A DNA stretch of 50,000 nt from Linnemannia schmuckeri. Lineage: Eukaryota > Mortierellomycota > Mortierellomycetes > Mortierellales > Mortierellaceae. The stretch lies in NCBI GenBank assembly GCA_029449235.1, contig JANATG010000002.1, forward strand, positions 1 to 50,000, written 5' to 3'. This document shows, in pieces, positions 37,187-46,103 of the stretch. Position 1 is the stretch's first letter; the number at the start of each line of letters is the position of its first letter. Made by a program: the position numbers and the translations under genes. The notes below the pieces were generated by a model. It was not told the origin of the DNA. It searched no databases and was given only the letters and a program-made list of their open reading frames with translations.

Positions 37187-37483
37187 TCACTGGGGGCATG
37201 TGCCATACGTTGTCTGTCCTGTAGAAGGTAATGGTGTGCACTCGCCACATTTAGCATTCACGATCAGGATACGGTCCATCAACCCGCCCCTAAATTGGCA
37301 ATAACATATGCCTTCAGTGCAAATAACATTCCCAGGCACTGAGTTCGAGCGGTGGTCTACCGTGCAATTATTGTTGAAAAATGTAGTCTGAATGCATGGT
37401 GCACGGTCGATATATCCTAAGGCACAGTTGAGTACGCAAGTGCTTGCAATGGCGGCATAGATGTGGGATGTGGAAAACTTCAT
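37187..37483 (-). CDS. Small cysteine-rich secreted protein, 98 residues
   Basis: ATG at 37481-37483. N-terminal signal peptide (MKFSTSHIYAAIASTCVLNC ALG) followed by a mature chain of about 75 residues with eight cysteines in the order C-x9-C-x14-C-x4-C-x1-C-x16-C-x2-C-x12-C (approximate). Even cysteine number, small size and secretion are typical of fungal effector-like or antimicrobial secreted proteins, but I recognise no family. One exon. It stands alone between repeat-rich stretches. Confidence 0.72.
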   Translation of the reverse strand: MKFSTSHIYAAIASTCVLNCALGYIDRAPCIQTTFFNNNCTVDHRSNSVPGNVICTEGICYCQFRGGLMDRILIVNAKCGECTPLPSTGQTTYGTCPQ

Positions 37484-40251
37484 GGTGAATTATGTCTAGA
37501 GCTTAAGTTAAGGTATTTGAAAGTTAGCTCGTAGCGATGAGGAGGAAGTAGAATGTAACAAGCGACAGGCATACTGTAGAATATTGAGTATGAAGACCTA
37601 CAATATGTGGTATAAGCCGTGCAGTGTTGTATGTAGTCTCTAGTTTCCTTGTAGGGCTCTTTGTGCTCTTGCTCAGGTTGTGCAAGTGAGATCGTACCTA
37701 TGATAACTCTTACAGTGGTCTACGATTGCTCTTGTGATGACTACTGGTAGCGTTGTGAATCACGGCGTGACTTATGACACTTTGGCTGTGTTTGTGTCTA
37801 GCGAACGGAAAAATTCTAACAGGTGAGTGGTCAGTAGCGAATATATTATGTTCGTTGGGGACATGGTGACAATGTAACAAAAGATGTTTACTACTGTACC
37901 TCGTGCTTGTCAGTGTGCTGAGATGTTGTGTGTTGGTGTAAGTTGCTGGGTGGGTGCGACTTCTTTATATACTAGAGACCAGAGAGGATCATCGAAGAAA
38001 TATATCAGTCGATTTACAATAAGAGAACAAATTGGCAGTACACCATTTCACTTTGACCAGAATTGAGGGATCAAGGGGAAGCTGAAAATGAGGGAAGTCA
38101 AAGTTCAATGGTGAGTAGGAACGAAGCGAAAGGGGCTGCCATGATGAGAAAGGCGCCATCAATTTGAGGGAAACCAAGGAAAAGAATCAAGAGACAATGT
38201 CCTGGAATGGTGTTAAGAGGGGAAAAAAAGGTTTTAAGAAGCACGTCAGGGGATGCGGAAAAATCAAGGAAAGCGGGAAGATATCAAAGGATGCTGGAAA
38301 AAGAGCAAGGCATACTGCAAAGGGATGAAGAGAGAAAGGAGTCTGGAAAAAGATCAAAGGGTCACTAGAAAAGGTCAAGGGATGCTAAAAAAAACAAAAG
38401 ATGCTGTATAAGAGTCAAGGGGGGACTGAAAAAAGGAGGCCGAAAAGACCAAGGACACCCAAGGAATGGCGGATGCATGGATTCAGGGGTTGCATAAGAT
38501 TTTATCACGTGATTTTTGAAGAACAGCTCCAATGATGTTGGAGTGGAACGCGTATGATGACAACGCAAGCCTTCCTAACCAAGAGTACAACTCAGTTGGC
38601 CAGTGAGAGCCAAGTGTTCATAGCGACGTTGCTTTTTGATCCTTCGATGTCGGCTCTTTCTCTCCTCCTTCTGCCGAATTCGGAGGGCGCGTTGTCGACG
38701 CTTTGTTCCCTACCACTACCGTTGTATATCTTTTTTTGTTATTAAGGGGATTGATTTAAAACTCTGTTAGTCAGGGAGGGTCGAGGCCAGAGTTGTAGGA
38801 CCGCTGTTAAGTCCTCAATTGGTACAGGGGGAAAAGGGGGTAGATATAATAGTGTCCTAAAGAATCACACGAAACGATACACTGCAGCGCGCCAGCGAAC
38901 CTCTTGTCAATACTGCTCTCGTCCAAGAAGTGATGTGTAAAAGGACAAGCAGCAAACAAGAGAGCTCGGCGCACTACAAATACTATGTCTGCTAAAGAAT
39001 ATGACTGCTAACCTAAGGCGTCGTCGCCGTTGCCCAGCCACCACATCTTTTTGTAACACCACCGCCTTATTTTTCAACACTATTGAAGACTTAAGGGGCC
39101 TTCTGACTGTGCGTAAAACGAGTTGGCTTTGTTCACTTGTCTTGAGATGCTCAATATTTTTTTTTATATTCACGCAAAAATTCATATTCAAAAGGAAGCA
39201 AAAGAAAGGGGAGAGGGGAAGGAAGAAGCACAAAAGGTGTCTAACCATCAGTGCTAGCGAACGGCGAGTGATCATCACTTAATTAAATTGCAGGCTCAGA
39301 TTTAGAGTCATCTCTAGAGAGGCACAACCGGGGCATGGTATACACTGAGAAAATGATAGACGCCAAAAGAACAAGGGCGAGTATCGAAGCACGAAGCAGA
39401 GCCGCTAATGGCATCAAAATTAAGGTTTATTAAAAATAGAAGAGACGCCAAGGGTTCAGAGGAGGCAAGGAAGGGGACGGACAGAGAAGATCTAAGAATA
39501 CTGAAAAGGATAGGGAGAGTCCTTGGGACATAGGAAAGATCAAGAAGTACTGGAGGATCGAGAGATTAAATAATTGAGGGGGATGCAGAAAATGATTGAT
39601 TCAAAGTAAGAGAGTAGAGGCAGCGCCAAGAGACAACACCAAGAGACAGTACCAGTTGACAACACAAATAGTTGACATGAAGGGAATATCAAGTAGCATC
39701 ATCAAGAACTACATCAAGGGGTGCTAAAAAGATATCAAGAAATGCTGGTGGAAATGATCAAGGGTTTCTAAAAAAGACTAAGGGATGATGGAAAAAGATC
39801 AAGGGATGCTGGCATGAGTAGCAAGGGATGAGGAAAAAGATCAAGGGATATTGAGAAAAGGATCAAGGGATATTGAGAAAAGGATCAAGGGATACTGAGA
39901 AATGGATAGCTTCAACGCAAATGATCAAGGATAACACCAATGGACAACATCAAGGACAGCATGAAGGGATGGGAAAAGTCAAGGGATGACAAAAATCAAG
40001 AGGTGAAAGAAAGTAAGGGATGAGAAAAAGCAAGAGATGAGAAAAGTTAAGGGATAGGAGATGAGAAAAAGTAAGGGCTGGAAAAAATCAAGGGATGAGA
40101 AAAGTTAAAGGACGCTGGAAAATGCTAAGGAGACTGGGAAGAGATCAAACACAAAGGAGCGGAGATGCGGGAAAGTTCAAAGGGAGGATATGTAAATGAT
40201 CAAGGACATGCAGAAAAAAGGGTCAATATTGAAGGATAACATCAAGGTATA
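37484..40251. repeat. Long region of degenerate AAGGGATG-type repeats, no gene
   Basis: From about 38060 to 40240 the plus strand is purine-rich and built from diverged units such as ATCAAGGGATGCTGGAAAAA, TCAAGGGATATTGAGAAAAG and AAGTAAGGGATGAG; three near-perfect copies lie at 39840-39900. An embedded segment at 38590-38760 (GTTCATAGCGACGTTGC...TTATTAAGGGG) matches pieces near 14855 and 15318-15425. Frames over 60 codons here are compositional. Confidence 0.65.
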
Positions 40252-40253
40252 AC

Positions 40254-40316
40254 AATGATCCACAAGTGTCCTACAGAGGACGGACTACTTGCATTGTCAT
40301 AGGTGCCATGGACATA
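40254..40316. repeat. Left outer extension of the DIRS end
   Basis: About 63 bases from ACAATGATCC to GGACATATG whose reverse complement forms the first part of the internal complementary region (40460-40525). Confidence 0.85.
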
Positions 40317-40320
40317 TGAG

Positions 40321-40434
40321 TGTGACTTCATTTTATTTTTTGAACCGACGAAAACTAACTAGAAAAAAAAAAAAAAAAAGCATAAAAGGCTATGGATCCC
40401 TCCACCGGAAAATGCTCCTCACTTCTTTTTTTCG
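40321..40434. repeat. DIRS inverted terminal repeat, left
   Basis: TGTGACTTCATTTTA ... CACTTCTTTTTTTCG; the reverse complement recurs at 44481-44590 with only a shorter A/T run and a missing GC. It includes a run of about 17 A. Confidence 0.92.
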
Positions 40435-40459
40435 GCAGCAAAGGGTGGAGAGGGTGGGA

Positions 40460-40549
40460 CATATGTCCATGGCACCTATGACAATGCAAGTAGTCCGTCC
40501 TCTGTAGGACACTTGTGGATCATTGTCTACGGTGCCATGTCCATATGTG
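40460..40549. repeat. DIRS internal complementary region
   Basis: Bases 40460-40525 complement the left outer extension (40254-40316) and 40522-40549 complement the right outer extension (44591-44619); they meet at ATTGT. In DIRS replication this region templates ligation of the two ends into a circle. The recombinase stop codon (40527) lies within it. Confidence 0.88.
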
Positions 40550-41909
40550 GCTCCAGAGGGATCCCTAACGTGGAAACAGACAGATTGTTCGAGATGACAC
40601 TGGAGAGACGGTAGTGCTTCTCGAAAATCTTGGGAGACGACCAGTTGCCTTGGACCATAATGTCCGGGATGGGAACTCCTGCCATTGCAGCCAAAGTGGA
40701 ACCCAGCGCGCGAAGTTTGGGAGGTCTGGTGCCCTTGGGTACGAAGAGACGAGAGATGGTGTTCATGTACACGCTAATGGTTGTGGACGCGATAGGATCA
40801 GAGGGACGATTGGAGTGACGAAGGAGAGGGACGATGGAGTGGGTCTTGTCCTTTGGGTGAGGTATGGCGACATCCATTGACGTGGTGCGAGACCGGTAGA
40901 CGGTATAGGCGTGAACTGGACAAATCGCCAGATCTTGATGACGACTGAGGTGCACGTACTTAATAATACGTTGCTTGCCGCGTTTCTCTTTGGGAAAGAC
41001 GATCGCCAGTTGCAGCTTGTCGCCCACAACTCCCGACTTGGCCACATCTGTGCAAAAGGTATCGTCAGGGCGCATGAACCCACAAACGCCCAGCAACCAA
41101 GACAGCTTCCTGGCAAGATCCACCATTGGGAGGGTGTGATTGTCTGGTCTGGACTTGAAGAAGGCAAGGACTGGATCGATCGAATAGATCTCGTGCTTGG
41201 TGTCAACAATACCAAGCCCATGACCTGCTGCGAGAAAGGCCTTGAAGATAGGATCTCTGGTCACAATCTCCGGATCGTGAAAGAGGGCAAGAATGGCTGC
41301 CTTGCGGGCGAGAACGGAAGACCACTGTAGATTCTTGGTGGCCATAGTGTGATACAGCCAATTGACGACCACAACTGCGGGATTGATGCCTTGCTCAAAT
41401 GAGCCATCCTGAGCCCACTGCAAAAACTCCTTCTGAGCAGGTTCGTATCGCTGACTGGTCTTGACTGTGGCGTTGTTACTGTTGATAAAGGCAATGGCCT
41501 CTTCTGAGACACCCTCGCGAATTAAACGCGCCCGCTTACCCTCCAGGCCCCTAAGTGCCAGTGGGGATTCTTGAGAAGGAGGTGACTTGCGCTTCCTGGG
41601 GGAGGCAGCACGCTGGACCTTGGGATCGGTATGGGTGGACAGATCGACATCTCCTGCAATAGTGGATACCACGCTGCTGATGGCCAGAATGGGGCGATTA
41701 GAGTTGCCTCCAGCTTCTCCTGTCTGAGACGTTGCAGCACTTGTGCAATGAGATTCCATGGTGGGCATACGTAAAGGTTGCCTAGTCGTTTCCAACTGTG
41801 GCGAAATGCATCTGCTGCCATCGACATCGGATGAGGGCGCCAAGAGAAGAATTGAGGGAGCTGAGTGTTGACTGGCGATGCGAAGAGATCGACGTGGTGA
41901 GGGCCCCAT
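40527..41909 (-). CDS. DIRS tyrosine recombinase
   Basis: About 460 residues from the ATG ending at 41909 (MGPSPRRSLRIASQ); the frame is open 14 codons farther but starts only with GTG. The first 130 residues are disordered with a KRKSPPS basic patch. The catalytic region shows an arginine in VCGFMRPDD, HQDLAICPVHAY, LRALGSTLAAMAGVPIPDIMVQGNW and a C-terminal tyrosine in FEKHYRL, the R...R-W-Y arrangement of DIRS recombinases, which integrate the circular DNA. I do not see the usual His before the second Arg (PKLR instead). The 3' end overlaps the internal complementary region and the 5' part overlaps the RNase H tail in another frame. Confidence 0.85.
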   Translation of the reverse strand: MGPSPRRSLRIASQHSAPSILLLAPSSDVDGSRCISPQLETTRQPLRMPTMESHCTSAATSQTGEAGGNSNRPILAISSVVSTIAGDVDLSTHTDPKVQRAASPRKRKSPPSQESPLALRGLEGKRARLIREGVSEEAIAFINSNNATVKTSQRYEPAQKEFLQWAQDGSFEQGINPAVVVVNWLYHTMATKNLQWSSVLARKAAILALFHDPEIVTRDPIFKAFLAAGHGLGIVDTKHEIYSIDPVLAFFKSRPDNHTLPMVDLARKLSWLLGVCGFMRPDDTFCTDVAKSGVVGDKLQLAIVFPKEKRGKQRIIKYVHLSRHQDLAICPVHAYTVYRSRTTSMDVAIPHPKDKTHSIVPLLRHSNRPSDPIASTTISVYMNTISRLFVPKGTRPPKLRALGSTLAAMAGVPIPDIMVQGNWSSPKIFEKHYRLSSVISNNLSVSTLGIPLEPHMDMAP

Positions 41910-42070
41910 GTCCAGTTGAGGTGCTGAAAGAAGAGAGGATCGAGACTCCACTCTAGTTGTTGTTGCAATCTCCTGGATGGCGAGTCTGCAGGGTTGAAGA
42001 TTGAAGGGATGTAGGTCGTCTGCAGTGCAACGATTGGACCCCCGATTACCTTAATTAGATAAATAGACAA
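41522..42070 (-). CDS. DIRS RNase H tail and C-terminal domain, frame-displaced
   Basis: An open frame with no ATG start. It resumes the Pol protein after a break: TTYIPSIFNPADSPSRR is the end of the RNase H domain, followed by a segment common to DIRS/Ngaro Pol proteins (HHVDLFASPVNTQLPQFFSWRPHP, DAFRHSW, YVCPPWNLIAQVLQRL, PFWPSAAWYPLL). Just upstream are TAA and TAG in this frame, so it cannot be translated alone and depends on an intron or frame change near 42050-42110. It overlaps the recombinase ORF. Confidence 0.7.
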   Translation of the reverse strand: MSIYLIKVIGGPIVALQTTYIPSIFNPADSPSRRLQQQLEWSLDPLFFQHLNWTWGPHHVDLFASPVNTQLPQFFSWRPHPMSMAADAFRHSWKRLGNLYVCPPWNLIAQVLQRLRQEKLEATLIAPFWPSAAWYPLLQEMSICPPIPIPRSSVLPPPGSASHLLLKNPHWHLGAWRVSGRV

Positions 42071-43430
42071 CTATTACCAAAATACAAAGACATCTCTTCC
42101 TTCCACTCCTTATAAAAGTTGCATGCAGCCTCGTTCCTGTTGCCAGACAATGTCGCCATACTCTGTCCGCTGCCTCCATCAGTGGTGGTGATCTCGTGCC
42201 GCCAAACTTGTTGATGTAGGAGAGTGTGCTGGTGTTGTCGATGATAACGTTCACCATTTTGCCCTGAACTTGAGGAAGGGTGACTGCAAAAAAGACTGCC
42301 TGGATCTCCTTCCAGTTGATGTGGAGTTTGGCTTCCTCTGGTGACCAAACTCCGCTCCAGCTCCTGTTGCCGATCACTATGCCCCAGCCGTGATCCGAGG
42401 CATCCGTGTATATGTCCATCTCTGGTGGTGACTGAATCCAAGTGTTGCCGTTCCAGTCTCTGAGACTGTGAATCCACCAGTTGAGGTTGTCCTCTGCTTC
42501 GGCTGTCAGTATCACTGTGTCCGTCCATTGAGCTCCTGGGCGACGTAGGGCTGAGTTCTTGAGGGAGAGAAGGTTGCGTGTCATTAGACGAGCAGGAAAT
42601 ACGGCTAGTGTGGTGGCCATGGCTTTTCCGACGAATGAGGTCAGGTTCTTCAGAGTCGTATGGCCCTTGTTCCTCATTTTGGTCGCCTCGCGGCGCAGAT
42701 CCCGAAGCTTGGACTTGGGGACAGAAAGTACCATCTTGCGGGTATCGAACGTAAAGCCGAGATGATCCAGGGTCTGGGATGGTTCCAACGATGACTTCTT
42801 CTCGTTGATGATGAACCCGAGTGCCATCAGCTTCTCTCGCACCAGTTGAGTGTTCCTGCGAGACTGCTCCACTGTCCGTGCCATGATAAGCAAATCGTCC
42901 AAATACGCGCTGAGTCGAATTCCTTTGCGTCGCGCCCATCGAAGAAGAGGACGAAGAATCTTGGTGGAAACCAGAGGGGAGAGTGAGAGACCAAAGGGTA
43001 GGGTCCGAAACTGGTATATCTTGCCCTTCCATTGAAACTGAAGATACTTCCTGTGGGTTGGTGAGATGGGTACATGAAGAAAGGCATCCTTCAGGTCGAT
43101 CGAGGTCAAAAAGTCGTTTTTGAGAATCATGGAGCATACCATCTTTGTTGTCTCCATCTTGAACGACTCCTGCTCCACATACTGGTTGAGGGGGCGCAGG
43201 TTGAGCACCGGGCGGAGATCGCCTGTCTTCTTGACTATGGTGAATAGGCGGCTGCGGAAACCAGCTGCCGTAGCGGGCTCGATGGCTTGTTTGTCGAGTA
43301 AGGCGACGATCTCCTCCTCGATCGCCTTCTCGTCTTCCATAGACACTGAGGTCTGGTGTCGTTGGAGGTTGGTTGTTGGTGGGGTTGTGTGAAAGGGAAT
43401 CTGATAGCCTGCCCCAATCACGTCGAGCAC
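42051..43430 (-). CDS. DIRS reverse transcriptase-RNase H
   Basis: 459 codons from a GTG; there is no ATG at the start, and the frame remains open upstream across the Gag stop, including GGRLQHFLPEWRRL and DDHWVLDVIGAGYQIPF, which belong to the RT N-terminus. Expression therefore probably needs a frameshift from Gag (the Pol frame is -1 to Gag) or splicing. Motifs: LFTIVKKTGDLRPVLNLRPLN, FLTSIDLKDAFLHV, FRTLPFGLSLSP, catalytic YLDDLLI, HLGFTFDT, then RNase H with DIYTDASDHGWG and IDNTSTLSYINKFGG. It ends prematurely after RLHATFI, where the RNase H tail should follow. Confidence 0.85.
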   Translation of the reverse strand: MLDVIGAGYQIPFHTTPPTTNLQRHQTSVSMEDEKAIEEEIVALLDKQAIEPATAAGFRSRLFTIVKKTGDLRPVLNLRPLNQYVEQESFKMETTKMVCSMILKNDFLTSIDLKDAFLHVPISPTHRKYLQFQWKGKIYQFRTLPFGLSLSPLVSTKILRPLLRWARRKGIRLSAYLDDLLIMARTVEQSRRNTQLVREKLMALGFIINEKKSSLEPSQTLDHLGFTFDTRKMVLSVPKSKLRDLRREATKMRNKGHTTLKNLTSFVGKAMATTLAVFPARLMTRNLLSLKNSALRRPGAQWTDTVILTAEAEDNLNWWIHSLRDWNGNTWIQSPPEMDIYTDASDHGWGIVIGNRSWSGVWSPEEAKLHINWKEIQAVFFAVTLPQVQGKMVNVIIDNTSTLSYINKFGGTRSPPLMEAADRVWRHCLATGTRLHATFIRSGRKRCLCILVIVVYLSN

Positions 43431-43486
43431 CCAGTGGTCGTCTGTTAGTCGGCGCCACTCTGGTAGAAAATGTTGTAGTCGACCAC

Positions 43487-44437
43487 CTACTGGGAGCTCT
43501 GTCCTCGGCCGCGACCCCGTCCGCGGTTGCTCCTGGGAAAACCCTGTGACGGATACTGTCCGTTGCTACTAAAGTTATTGTACTCTTGGGGTGAGAAACC
43601 AAAAGGTTGTTGTTGTTGATGCGGGGGCGCTGTTTGATACGCAGAAGAGTATTGTTGGTACTGGGCCTGCTGGTACTGCTGTTGATATTGGGGTCGTTGT
43701 TGCTGCTGTTGAGCGAAGTGGAAGTTGCCGCTACCCCAACCACGGTCGCCGCCACGACCGCCTTTGCCTCCTCGACCCGATCCTCCTTCGGGTTTCTTGG
43801 ATGGTAAGGCTTTGGCGTATTCCTGCGCCTCTTTGATACTGGCTTTGATGGCCTCCTGTGAGGTGCTGACGCCTTTTTTCTTCTCAGGAACGGGCTGGAG
43901 ACCTTTTGCTCGCAAATAATTGTTGATGCGCAGCTCCTGAATTTCTCTGGCATTGATGGCCAGTTGACTGCGCATGATCTGAAGAAACTCCGACACTGTT
44001 TGGAGCGCCGTCGGATCTGTGACTCTTGCCAAGAAGTCAACTGCGAAGTCGTCGAGCGGCCGAGTGGAATGGGCCTGACGTTCGATGATCTTGACGAGAG
44101 CTTGCTCAAAGTGGTGATAGGGCGAGGAACGATCGACTGGGAATGGAAGATCCCAACTGGGAGCAGTGTATTGCTGAAGAGGATTCTTGTCGAAAAGGAG
44201 GTCCTTGGGTGAGATGGTGTCGTCTTCTGGATCCTCTGGGGGAAAGAAAAAGTGCTCACCGGAGATGGAAGGAATGAAATCCTTGGCCTGATCAGTAATG
44301 ATAAGTTGTTTGGTACGGGGAAGCTCCACAGTGGTAAGGGATTGTTGGGAAGCGAGAAGAGCTTTGAGATTGGCCAGCTCCTCTGGAGAGAAAGAAGAGA
44401 GGGAAAGAGGTACATGATTGTCGGTATTGTCGCTCAT
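43487..44437 (-). CDS. DIRS Gag-like protein
   Basis: 316 residues, ATG at 44435-44437. The N-terminal two thirds are acidic and helical (for example FEQALVKIIERQAHSTRPLDDF and TALQTVSEFLQIMRSQLAINA), then come a Gly/Arg stretch (GSGRGGKGGRGGDRG), Gln/Tyr-rich low-complexity sequence and a terminal GRGRGRG. An RGG-rich tail without zinc knuckle is usual for DIRS Gag and probably binds RNA. The stop overlaps the beginning of the RT frame. Confidence 0.8.
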   Translation of the reverse strand: MSDNTDNHVPLSLSSFSPEELANLKALLASQQSLTTVELPRTKQLIITDQAKDFIPSISGEHFFFPPEDPEDDTISPKDLLFDKNPLQQYTAPSWDLPFPVDRSSPYHHFEQALVKIIERQAHSTRPLDDFAVDFLARVTDPTALQTVSEFLQIMRSQLAINAREIQELRINNYLRAKGLQPVPEKKKGVSTSQEAIKASIKEAQEYAKALPSKKPEGGSGRGGKGGRGGDRGWGSGNFHFAQQQQQRPQYQQQYQQAQYQQYSSAYQTAPPHQQQQPFGFSPQEYNNFSSNGQYPSQGFPRSNRGRGRGRGQSSQ

Positions 44438-44480
44438 GAAGGGAAGGAATCGAAGCTGTGGATGAGTTCCTGAAGAGCGA

Positions 44481-44590
44481 CGAAAAAAGAAGTGAGGAGC
44501 ATTTTCCGGTGGAGGGATCCATAGCCTTTTATTTTTTTTTTTTTTTTTCTAGTTAGTTTTCGTCGGTTCAAAAAATAAAATGAAGTCACA
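44481..44590. repeat. DIRS inverted terminal repeat, right
   Basis: Reverse complement of 40321-40434 with a slightly shorter homopolymer run. The outer extension continues to GTAGACAA at 44619. Confidence 0.92.
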
Positions 44591-44619
44591 CACACATATG
44601 GACATGGCACCGTAGACAA

Positions 44620-45506
44620 AGAACTGTGGAAGAATGCAACCTTGTAAATCATGGCTGTATGTAACTTGCGAGAGTGATAAAGAAAGTAGTGAGAAACAAA
44701 GGGAGACAACAAAGAAAAAACGTGGCAGTGGTGGCCAAGCAGTCCTTAACTACCTATATGGCGTGGAAATAACAATATGATGACGGCACTGCTACACGCT
44801 CTTTTTTGTCACCACGCCCTTGTTCAACACATCCACATCTATCGTCCAAACTCCCACACCCGTTTCATCACCAGTTTGCATCTATACTTACGCGCTTTTC
44901 CTCACTGCCACACTTCTTGCCATCCTTCTCTTCCCTCATTCCCCTCTTTTTGTTTTCCTTTATTCTCTCCATCGCTTTTTTCTTTGTTCCTTTACTGTTC
45001 CTCTTGTTTGCCAAACAACTCCATTCTTTCTTCACATACGCAATCCTCTCTCTCTCTCTCTCTCTCTCCAGCACACCCTTTTCTTTGTCACTCACACCTT
45101 CTATCACCACCCACTCTTACTCGTTGTTTGAACCGTTCTCGACACGCCTGGATGTCCATCTCAATCTCCCCCCCCCTCTCCCTCTTTTGGTTAGTAGGCT
45201 GGTTTGTTAGAAATTTTGCAGATCCTGCGGCTTAAATTTAAAATGAGCGAGCGCTCACAATGGTTTCGTAGTGCCACTTTAGGTCCACATACAAAAAAAA
45301 AAAAAAAAAAAAAAAAAAACACTAAACCACATCCTTTCAAATTCCTACTTCCTCAGCAGGATCTAATAACAAGGGGAGGGGAGGACTGGCATCCAAGGAT
45401 CAACAAAAAAAAGGCAGTGTCGCTATGAACGACTTGGCATGGCCAATGTCCAACGACGCCGATTTTTTTATTATTCTACGCTTCTAGCGGAAAGAAAAAA
45501 AATTTC
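44620..45506. other. CT-rich spacer with poly(A) run, no gene
   Basis: Pyrimidine-rich (TCTCTC at 45043-45067) with long but compositional open frames of Ser/Leu/Pro/His, an A run of about 28 near 45292-45319, and a reverse-complement copy of the dispersed TTCATAGCGAC element at about 45415-45445. Confidence 0.55.
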
Positions 45507-46007
45507 TTAGCAGGTCTGGGAAACACCGCTAAGGTGACGCCACGACAAGCCCTGGGAAGCGCTCGAGCAGCCAACAGGCTTGCATGCGTTGGAAGAGACC
45601 TTGCCTCTGGAGAAACCAGCAGCGCTCATAAAGTTGGTGCCCGAATAGAAACCGTTGATCCAGGTTCCATCGTTGGCATAGCTGACACCACCGTTCTTGT
45701 TGGAGCAGACGCCGAGGGTCTCGATGTTGCTCAAGATGTCAAGAGTGTATCCGTCCAGGCTGTGGGCGGTAACGTCGGCTTGGTGGCACTGGCAGAGAGT
45801 CATGTCGACGTTCTTAAGGTAGGAGCAGAAAACCTGGCCCGCCTTGAGCGTGTTCTTGGCCTTGGTGTAGACGACCGTCTGAGCGCAGTTGACGTTAGGG
45901 ACAGTGTGCGTGCCGGTCAACTGTCCGGAGCTGAGAATGTAGCCAGCTTGGACTGCGCTGATGATAGTGGGGAGGGCGATGGCGGCGACGGAAATGAGCT
46001 TGACCAT
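45507..46007 (-). CDS. Secreted protein of unknown function, 166 residues
   Basis: ATG at 46005-46007, TAG-type stop at 45507. MVKLISVAAIALPTIISAVQA is a signal peptide, with cleavage likely after VQA. The mature chain of about 145 residues has eight to nine cysteines, including CQC, a C-terminal pair CKPVGC and a terminal Cys, and is rich in Gly/Ser/Thr. No introns. A TATA box lies 90 bases upstream, which supports expression. No family recognised; codon use looks GC-richer than nearby repeats, as for a selected gene. Confidence 0.75.
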   Translation of the reverse strand: MVKLISVAAIALPTIISAVQAGYILSSGQLTGTHTVPNVNCAQTVVYTKAKNTLKAGQVFCSYLKNVDMTLCQCHQADVTAHSLDGYTLDILSNIETLGVCSNKNGGVSYANDGTWINGFYSGTNFMSAAGFSRGKVSSNACKPVGCSSASQGLSWRHLSGVSQTC

Positions 46008-46095
46008 TTTGGAGAAGTGAGTTGGTGGTAGGATGTGGTGTGCGGTACAGGAAAGTGTTGCGTAAAGTCAATGCTGGGATGTGAGATGGGCAACC

Positions 46096-46103
46096 TTTTT
46101 ATA
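46096..46103 (-). promoter_or_regulatory. TATA box for the 166-residue secreted protein
   Basis: TATAAAAA on the minus strand, about 90 bases before the ATG at 46007. Confidence 0.6.

Larger units (their letters stand above)
40252..44619 (-). mobile_element. DIRS-type tyrosine-recombinase retrotransposon, about 4.4 kb
   Basis: Minus-strand order: Gag (43487-44437), reverse transcriptase-RNase H (about 42051-43500), a displaced RNase H tail (41522-42070), tyrosine recombinase (40527-41909). Ends are inverted repeats of about 110 bp (40321-40434 and 44481-44590), each with an outer extension, and an internal complementary region at 40460-40549 is the reverse complement of both outer extensions joined. 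This is the split end structure of DIRS elements, which integrate as circles by recombinase without a target duplication. Both outer limits share ACAA. Confidence 0.88.

Noticed and set aside
39001..39282. Overlapping plus- and minus-strand frames of 93 and 123 codons
   Set aside because: No signal peptide, domain or codon pattern; the surrounding DNA is degenerate repeat.
42055..44415. 786-codon minus-strand frame across the DIRS element
   Set aside because: It lies in a different frame from Gag and RT, whose motifs are unmistakable; composition is Ser/Arg/Pro-rich as expected for a shadow.
44777..45235. 152-codon plus-strand frame rich in Ser, Leu, Pro and His
   Set aside because: Compositional product of CT-rich DNA, with no domain and no conserved pattern.
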